From Candidatus Binatia bacterium (GTDB taxonomy: Bacteria > Desulfobacterota > Binatia > UBA12015), in NCBI GenBank assembly GCA_036563615.1, contig DATCMB010000023.1, positions 400,580 through 464,579 on the forward strand: a stretch of 64,000 bases of DNA, in the 5' to 3' direction. How positions within the stretch are numbered: position 1 is the stretch's first letter; each line of letters starts with the position of its first letter. Below the pieces are notes generated by a model. That model was not told where the DNA came from and did not search any database. It saw only the letters and a program-made list of their open reading frames with translations. Shown piece after piece: positions 53,898 to 61,606 of the stretch. The position numbers and the translations under genes were made by a program.

Positions 53898-53923
53898 GAA
53901 CCTTTTCGCCTCCTCCGGGGTAC
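53898..53923 (+). promoter_or_regulatory. ECF-type promoter of the sigma factor operon
   Basis: GAACCTT at 53898-53904, 13 bases, GGGTAC at 53918-53923, 50 bp before the sigma factor ATG at 53974. It is the exact mirror of the minus-strand element. ECF genes are usually self-activated, which fits this site being read by the downstream gene product. Confidence 0.6.
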
Positions 53924-53973
53924 CCCGGATGCCGTGTCGGGGATACGGGGTCAGGAGCCGACGAGCAGCGCGC

Positions 53974-54531
53974 ATGCAGGAGACGCCGGACGCCAGCGAC
54001 GAAACCCTGCTCGCCCAGTGGCTCGCCGGCGACGAGGAGGCGTTCGAGCGGCTGTTCCGCCGTCTGCACCCGCCGCTCGTGCGGCATCTCGCGCGCATGC
54101 TCGACGACGCTGCCGGGGCGGAAGACGTCGTGCTCGAGACCTTCGTGCGGCTGCACGAGCACCGCGACCGCGTGCGTCCGGGCGAGCCGCTGCGGCCGTT
54201 CGTCTGGACGATCGCGCGCAACCTCGCCCGCAACCGGATCCGGGCGCAGCGGCTGTGGGGCTGGCTGCCGCTCGCGTCGCTCGACGCCGAGCCGCCCACG
54301 ACGTCGCGGACGGGCGTCGACCCCGGCCTCGAGCGCCGCGTGCGGGCGGCGTTCGCGAGCCTGCCGACGGCGCAGCGCGAGGTCTGCTCGCTGCGCCTGC
54401 TCGGCGAGCTGCCGCTCGAGGAGATCGCGCAGGTGACGGGCGTCTCGCTCGGCACCGTCAAGTCGAGACTGCACCACGGGCTGCGTCGCTTGCGCGAGGC
54501 GCTGCGCGACCTGGAGCCTGGAAAGGAGTGA
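53974..54531 (+). CDS. ECF-family RNA polymerase sigma factor
   Basis: A 185-aa sigma factor. Region 2 spans about 12-80 (DEEAFERLFRRLHPPLV, EDVVLETFVRLHEH, PFVWTIARNLARNRIR), and region 4 is about 130-180 (LPTAQREVCSLRLLGELPLEEIAQ, GTVKSRLHHGLRRLREAL). Both are standard for ECF factors and no extra domain is present. The ATG at 53974 is used; an in-frame ATG at 53929 is too close to the predicted promoter. It overlaps nothing and is followed after 1 bp by a 72-aa one-TM protein that may be its anti-sigma factor. It probably drives its own operon and the divergent kinase-P450 gene. Confidence 0.9.
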   Translation: MQETPDASDETLLAQWLAGDEEAFERLFRRLHPPLVRHLARMLDDAAGAEDVVLETFVRLHEHRDRVRPGEPLRPFVWTIARNLARNRIRAQRLWGWLPLASLDAEPPTTSRTGVDPGLERRVRAAFASLPTAQREVCSLRLLGELPLEEIAQVTGVSLGTVKSRLHHGLRRLREALRDLEPGKE

Positions 54532-54532
54532 C

Positions 54533-54751
54533 ATGCGAACGCTCGGAATGATCCGCGCGGCGACGCCGCCGCCACCCGACCTGACGCCACGCCTGCGCGC
54601 GCGGCTGCGCGAGCTGAAGGCGAACGAGCGCGTGACGCTCGAGCTGCCGGAGTTCGGCTGGGGCTGGCGCCTCGCCGCGCTGGTCGCGGTCGCGACACCG
54701 CTGCTCGTGCCCGAGCCGCTGCGCTTCCTCGCCGCGTCGGGGTTGCTCTAG
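54533..54751 (+). CDS. Short one-TM protein after the sigma factor (possible anti-sigma)
   Basis: A 72-aa protein whose ATG lies 1 bp after the sigma factor stop, so the two are coupled. Residues 1-45 are polar and helical (LTPRLRARLRELKANERV), and residues about 46-65 form one transmembrane helix, leaving a short outside end. This topology (cytosolic N-terminus, one TM) is that of small anti-sigma factors, but no zinc-binding HxxxCxxC is present. The role is therefore inferred from gene order and topology alone. Confidence 0.65.
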   Translation: MRTLGMIRAATPPPPDLTPRLRARLRELKANERVTLELPEFGWGWRLAALVAVATPLLVPEPLRFLAASGLL

Positions 54752-54754
54752 AGC

Positions 54755-55135
54755 ATGCGTCGGCGCGATCTCCAGGCCTACGTGATCGGCGCCGCGATCG
54801 CCGGCACGGCGCTCGTCCTGCCGTACGCGGGACGCGCGCTGCTCCGGGCGATGTTCGGCGACGTCGTCGCGGTGAGCGTCCCATTTTTCTTGCTGCCGAT
54901 CGCGTGGGGCTTCTGGAACGTGCTCTGGGTGCGGCTGCGGCCGCGCGTCGCGCCGGCCGCATGGGGCGCGCTGCTCGGCGTCGGCGCGGCGCTCGCCGCC
55001 AACGGCTGGCTCGCGCTGCGCGGCGAGTGGTTTCCGGCGGTCGCGCTGCTCGTCCTCTGGACGCCGACGATCTACGCCTTCGCCTGGGCGTTCGTCGTCG
55101 TGCCGCTCAACCGGGCGCTCGGCGCCGAGCCGTAG
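54755..55135 (+). CDS. Four-TM membrane protein in ECF operon
   Basis: A 126-aa integral membrane protein with four hydrophobic helices (about 9-27, 38-58, 68-87, 92-115) and short loops, starting 3 bp after the 72-aa gene. No family motif is recognised. Position in an ECF sigma operon suggests it senses or relays an envelope signal to the sigma/anti-sigma pair, or is a regulated target. The last three genes form one probable transcript ending near 55135. Confidence 0.7.
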   Translation: MRRRDLQAYVIGAAIAGTALVLPYAGRALLRAMFGDVVAVSVPFFLLPIAWGFWNVLWVRLRPRVAPAAWGALLGVGAALAANGWLALRGEWFPAVALLVLWTPTIYAFAWAFVVVPLNRALGAEP

Positions 55136-55217
55136 CGTTTGACCTTACTCTTTCGCGTGCCCACCGTGATAAGGAGCAGGGAACGGCAACCGGTCGTGCC
55201 GCCGGAGGGAGGACGCG

Positions 55218-55652
55218 ATGGCAACCAGAACGGTCAAGAAAAAGTCTCGCAAGACGACCGCCGCGCGCCGCGGCACGAGCCGCCCGCAGGCGGCGCGTCG
55301 CGTGCAGACCACGGTGCCGCGCGAGGCGCGCGCCGCGTACTTGGAGCTGCAGCGAGGCGTCAAGCGCCTGGAGAAGACCATCGGCGACATCCGCAAGTCG
55401 CTGCGCCAGGCGGAGAAGAAGATCCAGGCCGACGCGCGCCGTCGCGTGCGCGACCTGCGCCGGGACGCGCAGACGCAGCTCAAGCGGCTCGAGACGCGGC
55501 GCAAGGAGGCGATGCGGACGGTGCAGAAGCTCTCCGCCGCCGCGGGCGAATCCTGGAAGGACGTTCGTCGTACCGCCGACTCGATCCTCGCCGACGCACG
55601 TGAGACCGCGACCACGATCGCGGAGCGCTTCCGCGCCGTTCTCGCTGGCTAG
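55218..55652 (+). CDS. Basic coiled-coil protein, histone H1-like N-terminus
   Basis: A 144-aa protein with a very basic Lys/Arg/Ala-rich N-terminal 30 residues (TVKKKSRKTTAARRG), then a long predicted coiled coil (about 35-120) with heptad Leu/Lys/Arg/Glu, and a short amphipathic end. The ATG is preceded by GGAGGGAGGACGCG. The basic tail resembles bacterial histone-like or phasin-type DNA/granule-binding proteins; no firm family. It could bind DNA or coat a particle. It is not obviously part of the sigma operon, which ends 83 bp upstream. Confidence 0.65.
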   Translation: MATRTVKKKSRKTTAARRGTSRPQAARRVQTTVPREARAAYLELQRGVKRLEKTIGDIRKSLRQAEKKIQADARRRVRDLRRDAQTQLKRLETRRKEAMRTVQKLSAAAGESWKDVRRTADSILADARETATTIAERFRAVLAG

Positions 55653-55687
55653 GATCTCTTTCCTTTAGTTGCGCTCCCACGCGCCTC

Positions 55688-56242
55688 GTGTGCGCGTGCG
55701 CGTCGCTCGTGCTGCTCGCCTTGGTCCGCGAGTCGGCGGCGGCAGGCTGCCCGCGCAAGCCGGCGCGGCTCGCTGTCGCCGACTTCGCGCTCGGCAGCGA
55801 GACCGAGCCTCCGTCCGAAGACGCGCCGACGACGTCGCTGACGCTGCCCGACGCCTGGCGTGCGCGACGTCCGGGCGTCGGGGGATTCGGCCGCTATCGT
55901 CTCGCGCTGCCGCCCGCCGAGGACGGCGCGCGGCGCTGCGCGGTCTACCTGCCCGACGTCAACATGAACGCCGCCGTGTTCGTCAACGGGCACTGGATCG
56001 GCGACGGCGGCTCGCTCGAGGAGCCGGTCGCGCACAACTTCAGCCGTCCGCTGTACTTCACCTTTCCGAGCGCGCTGCTGAACGGCCGCGACGACCACGT
56101 CGACGTCCTGCTGTACGCGTACCCGCACCACTTCGGGCGCCTCGGACGGATCTGGGTCGGCGGGCGCGACGCGCTCGTCGGGCGCCACGACTGGACGTAC
56201 TTCCGGCAGATCACGCTCGCGCAGATCGGCACCGGGATGGCG
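55688..56242 (+). pseudogene. Truncated sensor histidine kinase (extracellular domain only)
   Basis: A GTG at 55688 opens a signal peptide (about 1-20) and an extracytoplasmic beta-sandwich sensor domain of the kind found before 7-TM-type histidine kinases. It includes WRARRPGVGGFGRYRLALP, YLPDVNMNAAVFVNGHWIGD, GGSLEEPVAHNFSRPLYFTFP and VDVLLYAYPHHFGRLGRIW. Homology ends at about residue 185 (QITLAQIGTGMA, base 56242), just where the first transmembrane helix should begin. After that the frame is antisense of a response-regulator fragment. The kinase core is nowhere in the window, so this is a broken gene or a chimeric join. Confidence 0.65.
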
Positions 56243-56460
56243 GTCGTCACGGTGCGGGTCGCGATGCCGAGCAGCTCGCCGACTTCCGCGACGCTGAAGC
56301 CCTTCGCGACCAGCGTCAGGATCTCGAGCTCGCGCGCGGTCAGGATCGGCGGCTCGTCGCTGGGCGCCGGCGAGCGCTCGCGCTGGAAGCTCTGCAGCAG
56401 GTAGCGCGCGATCTGCGGGCTGATCGGCGAGCCGCCGGCGAGCAGCTCGGCGATCGCATG
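56242..56460 (-). pseudogene. LuxR-type response regulator HTH fragment, inverted
   Basis: A minus-strand reading of about 73 residues with AELLAGGSPISPQIARYLLQ and LTARELEILTLVAKG-type helix-turn-helix, ending ATRTVTT at 56242. It matches the linker and NarL/LuxR DNA-binding domain of a response regulator. The receiver domain is missing upstream and the last HTH helix (normally HxKNIYRKL after TVTT) is missing downstream. In intact relatives such a regulator lies next to a sensor kinase of the type truncated at 55688, so both are remains of one two-component pair, here set head to head. Confidence 0.6.
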
Positions 56461-56587
56461 AAGGCGGCCCCTATCCCGATCACGGCCGAACGTGCTGCGC
56501 AAGACTTCGCGTGGTGTCGCCGAGGATCGGGCGCCGACACCCCGCGCCTCTGGCTCCAGGTCGCGAGATCGGCAAAGGTGCGCCTCC

Positions 56588-57694
56588 ATGGACTTTCTCG
56601 TCGACCGCCAGGATCTTCGTCGCTGCCGCTTCGTGTCGTCGCCGCCGCCGCGCGTCGAGCCCGGCTCCGGGCAGGCGTTGCTGCGCGTCGAGGCGTTCGG
56701 CTTCACCGCGAACAACGTCACCTACGGCGTGGTCGGCGACATGATCGGCTACTGGAAGTTCTTCCCGGCCGAGGAAGGCTGGGGTCGCATCCCCGTCTGG
56801 GGAATCGGGGTCGTGGAAGACCCCGGCACGAGCGGCCTCACGCGCGGCGAGCGCATCTACGGCTACCTGCCGATGTCGACGCACCTCGTGGTGATCCCGA
56901 CGCAGGTGAGCGAGCGCGGCTTCGTCGACGCGACGCCGCACCGCCAGGAGCTGCCGCCGCTCTACAACCAGTACACGCGTCTGTCGGGCGACCCGAGCTA
57001 CGACCCGCGCTACGAGGACCGCATGATGCTCCTCTGGCCGCTGTTCGCGACGGGCTTCCTGCTCGACGACTTCTTCGCGGACAACGGCTTCTTCGGCGCG
57101 CGCTCGGTGGTGCTCGCGAGCGCGTCGAGCAAGACGGCGCTGTCGTGCGCCTGGAATCTGAAGCGGCGCGGCGCGTGTCGCGTGGTCGGGCTGACGTCGC
57201 CTGCGAACGTCGCGTTCGTCGAGCGGGTCGGCTGCTACGACCAGGTGCTCGCCTACGGCTCGATCGCGAAGCTGCCGAAGGACGAGCCGATCGTGCTCGT
57301 CGACATGGCGGGCAACGCCGAGGTCATCACCGCGGTGCACCGGCACCTCGGCGACGGCGTCAAGTACAGCTCGCAGGTCGGCGTCACGCACTGGGAGAAG
57401 CTCGGCGGCGTCCCCGAGGACCTGCCCGGCGCGAAGCCCGAGCTCTTCTTCGCGCCCGGTCAGATCGAGAAGCGCAACCGCGAGTGGGGGCCGGGCGGTC
57501 TGCAGACGCGCATGGCAGAAGCGTGGCGCACCTTCCTCGGCGAGACCGAGGGCTGGCTGCGGATCATCCACAAGCGCGGCCCCGAGGCGGTCGAGGCCGT
57601 GTACCGCGACGGGGTGGAAGGCCGGATCAAGCCGGACGAGGGCTTGATCCTGTCGCTGCACGAGACGCAGCCCGCCGCCCGAAGCGTCGGGTGA
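56588..57694 (+). CDS. DUF2855 family protein (medium-chain dehydrogenase-like)
   Basis: A 368-aa protein from the ATG at 56588 (MDFLVDRQDLRRC). The layout is that of a quinone-oxidoreductase-like MDR fold without clear zinc ligands. An N-terminal GroES-like part contains QALLRVEAFGFTANNVTY and VWGIGVVEDPGTSGL. A central Rossmann part has VVLASASSKTALSCAWNLK, CRVVGLTSPANVAFVERVG and VLVDMAGNAEVI. This matches the DUF2855 family, of unknown substrate. An ORF 32 residues longer is open but reads into the response-regulator remnant and is not supported. It is alone on the strand. Confidence 0.8.
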   Translation: MDFLVDRQDLRRCRFVSSPPPRVEPGSGQALLRVEAFGFTANNVTYGVVGDMIGYWKFFPAEEGWGRIPVWGIGVVEDPGTSGLTRGERIYGYLPMSTHLVVIPTQVSERGFVDATPHRQELPPLYNQYTRLSGDPSYDPRYEDRMMLLWPLFATGFLLDDFFADNGFFGARSVVLASASSKTALSCAWNLKRRGACRVVGLTSPANVAFVERVGCYDQVLAYGSIAKLPKDEPIVLVDMAGNAEVITAVHRHLGDGVKYSSQVGVTHWEKLGGVPEDLPGAKPELFFAPGQIEKRNREWGPGGLQTRMAEAWRTFLGETEGWLRIIHKRGPEAVEAVYRDGVEGRIKPDEGLILSLHETQPAARSVG

Positions 57695-57807
57695 ACTCGG
57701 TCGACGTCGCGGAGCCGAGGCACGCACGCGCGCTTCGCTCGTGACCGTGGTCCGGTGCTAGGGGAGAGCGCAACATCCCACGCCGGATCGAGGGGAACGC
57801 GAGAGCG

Positions 57808-58049
57808 ATGAGGATCAAGGTGACGAGCGTGCTCGTCGACGACCAGCAGAAGGCGCTCTACGACGCGGGCATCCCGCTGACGATGTTCCACGTCGACGAT
57901 CTCGACGCCGAGTACGCGCGTCTCGCGGGGCTCGGCGTCGCGTTCAGCGTGCCGCCGATCGACGCGGCGCCGTCAAGTACGCGATCTTCGACGACGCGTG
58001 CGGCAACCGCATCATGATCGCGCAGCAGAAAGAGGATCAGCAGCAGTAA
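57808..58049 (+). pseudogene. VOC (glyoxalase-fold) gene with internal deletion and frameshift
   Basis: An ATG at 57808 starts MRIKVTSVLVDDQQKAL, the usual opening of a VOC-family protein, but it runs at once into YDAGIPLTMFHVDDLDAEYARL, which belongs about 55 residues further on. The two ends share a Q-K-A-L string, suggesting deletion between short direct repeats. A second lesion at about 57970 shifts the frame: VPPIDAAP is followed out of frame by VKYAIFDDACGNRIMIAQQ. Restoring it would end at TAA 58047-58049. Intact members are about 120 aa; the deleted region holds a metal ligand, so the gene is dead. Confidence 0.75.
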
Positions 58050-58058
58050 GGAGGGACC

Positions 58059-58466
58059 ATGGAGCTCACGGGAAGGTGTTACTGCGGCGCCGTCCGCTAC
58101 AAGGCGACCGGCGATCCGGTGATGAAGGGGCAGTGCCACTGCCGCGAGTGCCAGTACATCTCGGGCGGGCATCCGAACGTCGTCGTCGGCATGCTCGAGT
58201 CGGGCTTCTCGTACGTGCAGGGCACGCCGAAGCAGTTCAAGCGCAGCGATCTGTCCGATCCGGTGACGCGCGAGTTCTGCGGTGAGTGCGGGACGCACCT
58301 GCTCACCCGGTCGCCCAGGCTCGCGGGCGTCTGCCTGATCAAGGTCGGCACGCTCGACGATCCGAGCGTGTTCGACTCCCCGCAGATGGTGATCTTCCTC
58401 AAGGACAAGCAGAAGTTTCACCACGTGCCGGAGGGCGTGCCGACGTTCGACACCGTTCCGGGGTGA
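58059..58466 (+). CDS. GFA family (glutathione-dependent formaldehyde-activating-like) protein
   Basis: A 135-aa zinc protein of the GFA/CENP-V fold. Cys ligands are in GRCYCGAVRY (about 7-9), QCHCRECQYISG (about 26-31), and REFCGECGTHLLTR (about 75-80). The glycine/beta-rich folds between them are standard. TAAGGAGGGACC before the ATG overlaps the end of the broken VOC gene, so the two were probably one unit. Members bind glutathione or add it to aldehydes; the activity here is inferred only from the fold. Confidence 0.85.
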   Translation: MELTGRCYCGAVRYKATGDPVMKGQCHCRECQYISGGHPNVVVGMLESGFSYVQGTPKQFKRSDLSDPVTREFCGECGTHLLTRSPRLAGVCLIKVGTLDDPSVFDSPQMVIFLKDKQKFHHVPEGVPTFDTVPG

Positions 58467-58526
58467 GAGCGAGCCCGTTGCGGTGACGACGGACGCGGCG
58501 GCGGGCGGCTGGACGTCGATCGACGC

Positions 58527-59666
58527 TCAGCGCCGGCCCGCCGTCGCGACCTCCGCGAACGGCACGACCTGCGCCTGCGGCGTCTCCGGCTCCTCCTCGG
58601 CGAGGAAGAAGCGCCAGAACACGAGCCCGAGCGCCTTACCCTCGGTGTCGAGCCAGTTCGGGTGGCCGGGGTCGCGGTGCGCGAGCACGATCTCGAAGCT
58701 GCCGTCGGAACGCAGCTTCGTCTGCGCGCGATTCCGCGACACCGGACGATTCGCGTAGTCGAGCGTCTGCAGAAAGCGGTTCCACAGCGACACGTTCGCG
58801 CAGCGGCACCGCGGCCAGCGTCCGGTCATGACCAGCGCGTCGTCGGGGCCGAGGAAAAAGGGCGCCATCGAGTAGTGCGCGTCGAACGCGGCGAGCCCGA
58901 AGGTGTCGGGGCGCACCGGCGTCGGGAACTGGTTGGGCACGATCGAGACGAACGCCGGCTGCTCGCGCTTCGCCATCGGGAGCTGCTCGAGCGTGCGTGA
59001 GCGCACGAAGCGCTCGACGCGACGGATCGCGCGCGCGATCGACGCGTCGTTCGGTGACGGCGGCGGCGGCGTCTTCGGCTCGATCACCTCGATCTCGAGC
59101 GCCGCGTTGCGCGTCGGATCCGCCGCGGCCGGACGCTCGTTCTCGTAGTAGTGGCGCGTCGTGATGCGCGTCGCGTGCTCCTCGAGCGGGAGCCAGTTGC
59201 GCTCCTGCGGCGGCCCGCCGAGGCGGATCTCGAAGCGGCCGTCCGAGTCGACGTCGAACTGCGTGTCGTTGATCACGCCCGCGGTGCGGCTCGCCATGCT
59301 GCCGTCGCGCGTGTCGCACTCGACGGTGAGCGAGACGTAGACCGCACCGTCCATCCGTCCACGCACGACGTACTGGAAGTCCGGATGGACGTCGGCGTCG
59401 TGGTAGATCGCGTCCGCGTTGTCGCCCGAGAACTTGAGCGTCGGGGTGACGATGCGCTGGAAGCGCGGGCGCGTGTGATCGGCCTCGAAGAAGGTCGTGA
59501 TGCCGCCGCCGATCAGGTGCATGAGCGCGCGGTGCGCGTCGGCGACGTCCGCGGGGCCCATCAGGTTCCACTCGGCGCTCGCCCAGCGACGCTCGATCTC
59601 GGCGAGGCTCGCGAGCAGCTCGCGAAACGCCTTGCGGCTCTCGGTCTGGATCTCGCTGTCGCTCAT
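58527..59666 (-). CDS. DUF1214-domain protein
   Basis: A 379-aa soluble protein. The C-terminal half contains the DUF1214 fold (about 260-370: AHYSMAPFFLGPDDAL, WNRFLQTLDYANRP, FEIVLAHRDPGHPNW and WFxxFFLAEEE-like ending VFWRFFLAEE). The N-terminal part has a paired beta-rich segment (FQYVVRGRMDGAVYVS, SDGRFEIRLGGP). It starts 1 bp past the sulfotransferase gene's stop, so the two form an operon. DUF1214 proteins in mycobacteria and lipid-degraders often neighbour sulfotransferases or steroid genes; function not established. Confidence 0.8.
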   Translation of the reverse strand: MSDSEIQTESRKAFRELLASLAEIERRWASAEWNLMGPADVADAHRALMHLIGGGITTFFEADHTRPRFQRIVTPTLKFSGDNADAIYHDADVHPDFQYVVRGRMDGAVYVSLTVECDTRDGSMASRTAGVINDTQFDVDSDGRFEIRLGGPPQERNWLPLEEHATRITTRHYYENERPAAADPTRNAALEIEVIEPKTPPPPSPNDASIARAIRRVERFVRSRTLEQLPMAKREQPAFVSIVPNQFPTPVRPDTFGLAAFDAHYSMAPFFLGPDDALVMTGRWPRCRCANVSLWNRFLQTLDYANRPVSRNRAQTKLRSDGSFEIVLAHRDPGHPNWLDTEGKALGLVFWRFFLAEEEPETPQAQVVPFAEVATAGRR

Positions 59667-59667
59667 C

Positions 59668-60930
59668 TCAGTTCTCCAGCGCGACGCCGAAGTGCTCGAT
59701 GTACGGCGCGAGGTTGCGGCGCAGCGATTCGGCGGTGAAGCCCCAGTCCTCGGGCGCGTAGCGGTGCGTGCCGAACTTGCCCTTCGGCTTCTCGCGCAGG
59801 TAGGCGCGGATGCGCTCTGCGTGCGCGCTCGTGAACGGACGTCCCATGCGCGCGTAGGCTTGCTCGAGCGTGCCGACAGGGTCGCGCATCAGCGCGTCGA
59901 AGTGCACGTCGACGAAGCGATCCGGCACGGTGCCGCGTGCGGTCGTGCGCAGCTCGACGCTGTGGTTCAGGGCCCAGGTGAAGACGGCTTCGATCGCGGC
60001 GGCGAGCGAGGTGACGTCGACGCGGTCGGTGCGCATCCACTGCACCATCGCGGTCGTGCTGACCGTCGACGGCATGGTCTTCGCCGGGTCGCGGTGCGTC
60101 TGCACGACCCACGCGTCCGGGTAGATCGCGAACAGCAGCTCGAGGGTCGCGAGGTGGCCCGGCGTCTTCAGCAGCCAGGTGCGCTTCGGCAGCCCGTGCT
60201 GCATCACCTGCAGCGCGCGGCGGTGGAAGTCGTACATCGCGACGCTGTCGATCTCGAAGCCCTCGAGCTGCGCGATCATCGCCCAGTGCGGACCGCAGAA
60301 GCAGGGCAGGGTGAGGGTCACGCACTCGACCGGGAGATCCGAGCGCAGCTCGTGGATCGCGGCGAACTCCGGCTGCACGTCGGCCCACAGCTCCTGCTCG
60401 CATTCGGTCGCGCGCAGCCGCCGCTCTTCGTCCTGCTTGCTTTGCGCGCGCGGCAGCGGGTGCAGCGCCTGCCAGGCGACGGGCGCGCGCAGGTCGGGAT
60501 CGAGCCACAGCAGCTCGAAGAGAATCGTCGTGCCCGAGCGTGCGGGGCCCGTGACGACGATCGGCGCCTCGATGGGCTGGTCCGTGATGCTTGGATTGAC
60601 GTCGAGCTCGCGGGTCAGGAGAAAGCGCGTGCGCAGCCCGCGCAGCAGCTCCTCGCGCGTCATCAGGCGGCCGACGACGTGCATGTCGGAGGCGTCGGTC
60701 GCGCGCGCGAGGCGCGTGAAGCGCTCGCGCCAGGTCGGGTCGCCGAAGTCGCCGCGCGGAGCGAAGCCGAGCGACGCTTCCGCTTGCTGTAGCAGGTCGT
60801 CCGCGTCGATCGGCACGATGCGGCGCGCGTCGCCGCCGACCGCGTCCGCCATGGCGTTCATCCGCCGCACCCAGTCCGGACGCCGGTAGCGCTCGGTCAT
60901 CGGTCGCAGCGTCGCGCCAGGCTGGCTCAT
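59668..60930 (-). CDS. Sulfotransferase family protein
   Basis: A 420-aa sulfotransferase from the ATG at 60930, preceded by GAGGAGACCACC. PAPS-binding elements are the 5'-phosphosulfate loop APIVVTGPARSGTTILFELL at about 150-169 and the 3' phosphate site AWVVQTHRDPAKTMPSTV further on. The C-terminal FGTHRYAPEDWG matches the P-x-K-F-G/H-Y segment of the family. It would transfer sulfate to a hydroxyl of a lipid, sterol or glycan. It is followed directly by a DUF1214 gene, forming a two-gene operon. Confidence 0.85.
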   Translation of the reverse strand: MSQPGATLRPMTERYRRPDWVRRMNAMADAVGGDARRIVPIDADDLLQQAEASLGFAPRGDFGDPTWRERFTRLARATDASDMHVVGRLMTREELLRGLRTRFLLTRELDVNPSITDQPIEAPIVVTGPARSGTTILFELLWLDPDLRAPVAWQALHPLPRAQSKQDEERRLRATECEQELWADVQPEFAAIHELRSDLPVECVTLTLPCFCGPHWAMIAQLEGFEIDSVAMYDFHRRALQVMQHGLPKRTWLLKTPGHLATLELLFAIYPDAWVVQTHRDPAKTMPSTVSTTAMVQWMRTDRVDVTSLAAAIEAVFTWALNHSVELRTTARGTVPDRFVDVHFDALMRDPVGTLEQAYARMGRPFTSAHAERIRAYLREKPKGKFGTHRYAPEDWGFTAESLRRNLAPYIEHFGVALEN

Positions 60931-61057
60931 GGTGGTCTCCTCGGCGCCCGAGCGGACGCCGACCGACGCTACGCCACCGGCCGATGGAGTCAACGAGATC
61001 GCGGGTGTCGCGGACGTGGCGCGAGGCGCCGCGGGGAAGGTCGAGTCATCGCGGCCG

Positions 61058-61528
61058 TCAGGCGCGGCGGATCTCCTCCTCGTAGACCAGGTACCCCGTC
61101 TCCTCCATCCCCATCCGCCGGTAGGTGGCCTGCGCCCGACGGTTGTCGCGCTCGACGTAGAGGCGCAGCCCGCGGACGTCGCCCGCCTCGCGTGCGAGCG
61201 CGCGCACGTGCTCGTGCAGCATGCGGTAGAAGCCGCGCTGGCGGTGCTCGGGCGCGACGTAGACGCTCTGGATCCACCAGAGGAAGCCGTTGCGCCACTC
61301 GCTCCACTCGAGGGTCAGCATGAGGGTCGCGACCGCGCGTCCGCCCAGGTCGACGACGAAGACGCGACCGCGCGTCGGGTCGGCGAGCAGCGCCTCGACG
61401 CCGGCGCGCACGGTGGCGACGTCGAGCTCGCGCTGCTCGGTCTCGCGCGCCATCGCGCAGGCGAACTCGACGAGGACGTCGCGGTCGGCGGGGATCGCGG
61501 GACGGACGTAGGGCTCGAAGGTGCTCAT
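61058..61528 (-). CDS. GNAT-family N-acetyltransferase
   Basis: A 156-aa acetyltransferase with the GNAT fold: the N-terminal strand/helix VRPAIPADRDVLVEFACAMA, motif A with QSVYVAPEHRQRGFYRML (acetyl-CoA pyrophosphate loop Q/R-x-x-G-x-G/Y) and motif B LYVERDNRRAQATYRRMGM. Start ATG at 61528. The substrate, an amine on a protein, antibiotic or small molecule, cannot be told. It stands alone, with its stop 130 bp before the sulfotransferase start and its own start 78 bp from the divergent methyltransferase. Confidence 0.85.
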   Translation of the reverse strand: MSTFEPYVRPAIPADRDVLVEFACAMARETEQRELDVATVRAGVEALLADPTRGRVFVVDLGGRAVATLMLTLEWSEWRNGFLWWIQSVYVAPEHRQRGFYRMLHEHVRALAREAGDVRGLRLYVERDNRRAQATYRRMGMEETGYLVYEEEIRRA

Positions 61529-61606
61529 CGCGGCGCAGCGTAACCGGGGCGTGGCGCAGATGGCAGGCTCGCGTGAGCTGTCCGAGCTGGCAATAGGGAA
61601 GGGTCG

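Noticed and set aside
56492..56587. N-terminal extension of the DUF2855 protein
   Set aside because: It runs into the response-regulator remnant and is not family-like; the ATG at 56588 gives the normal family start.
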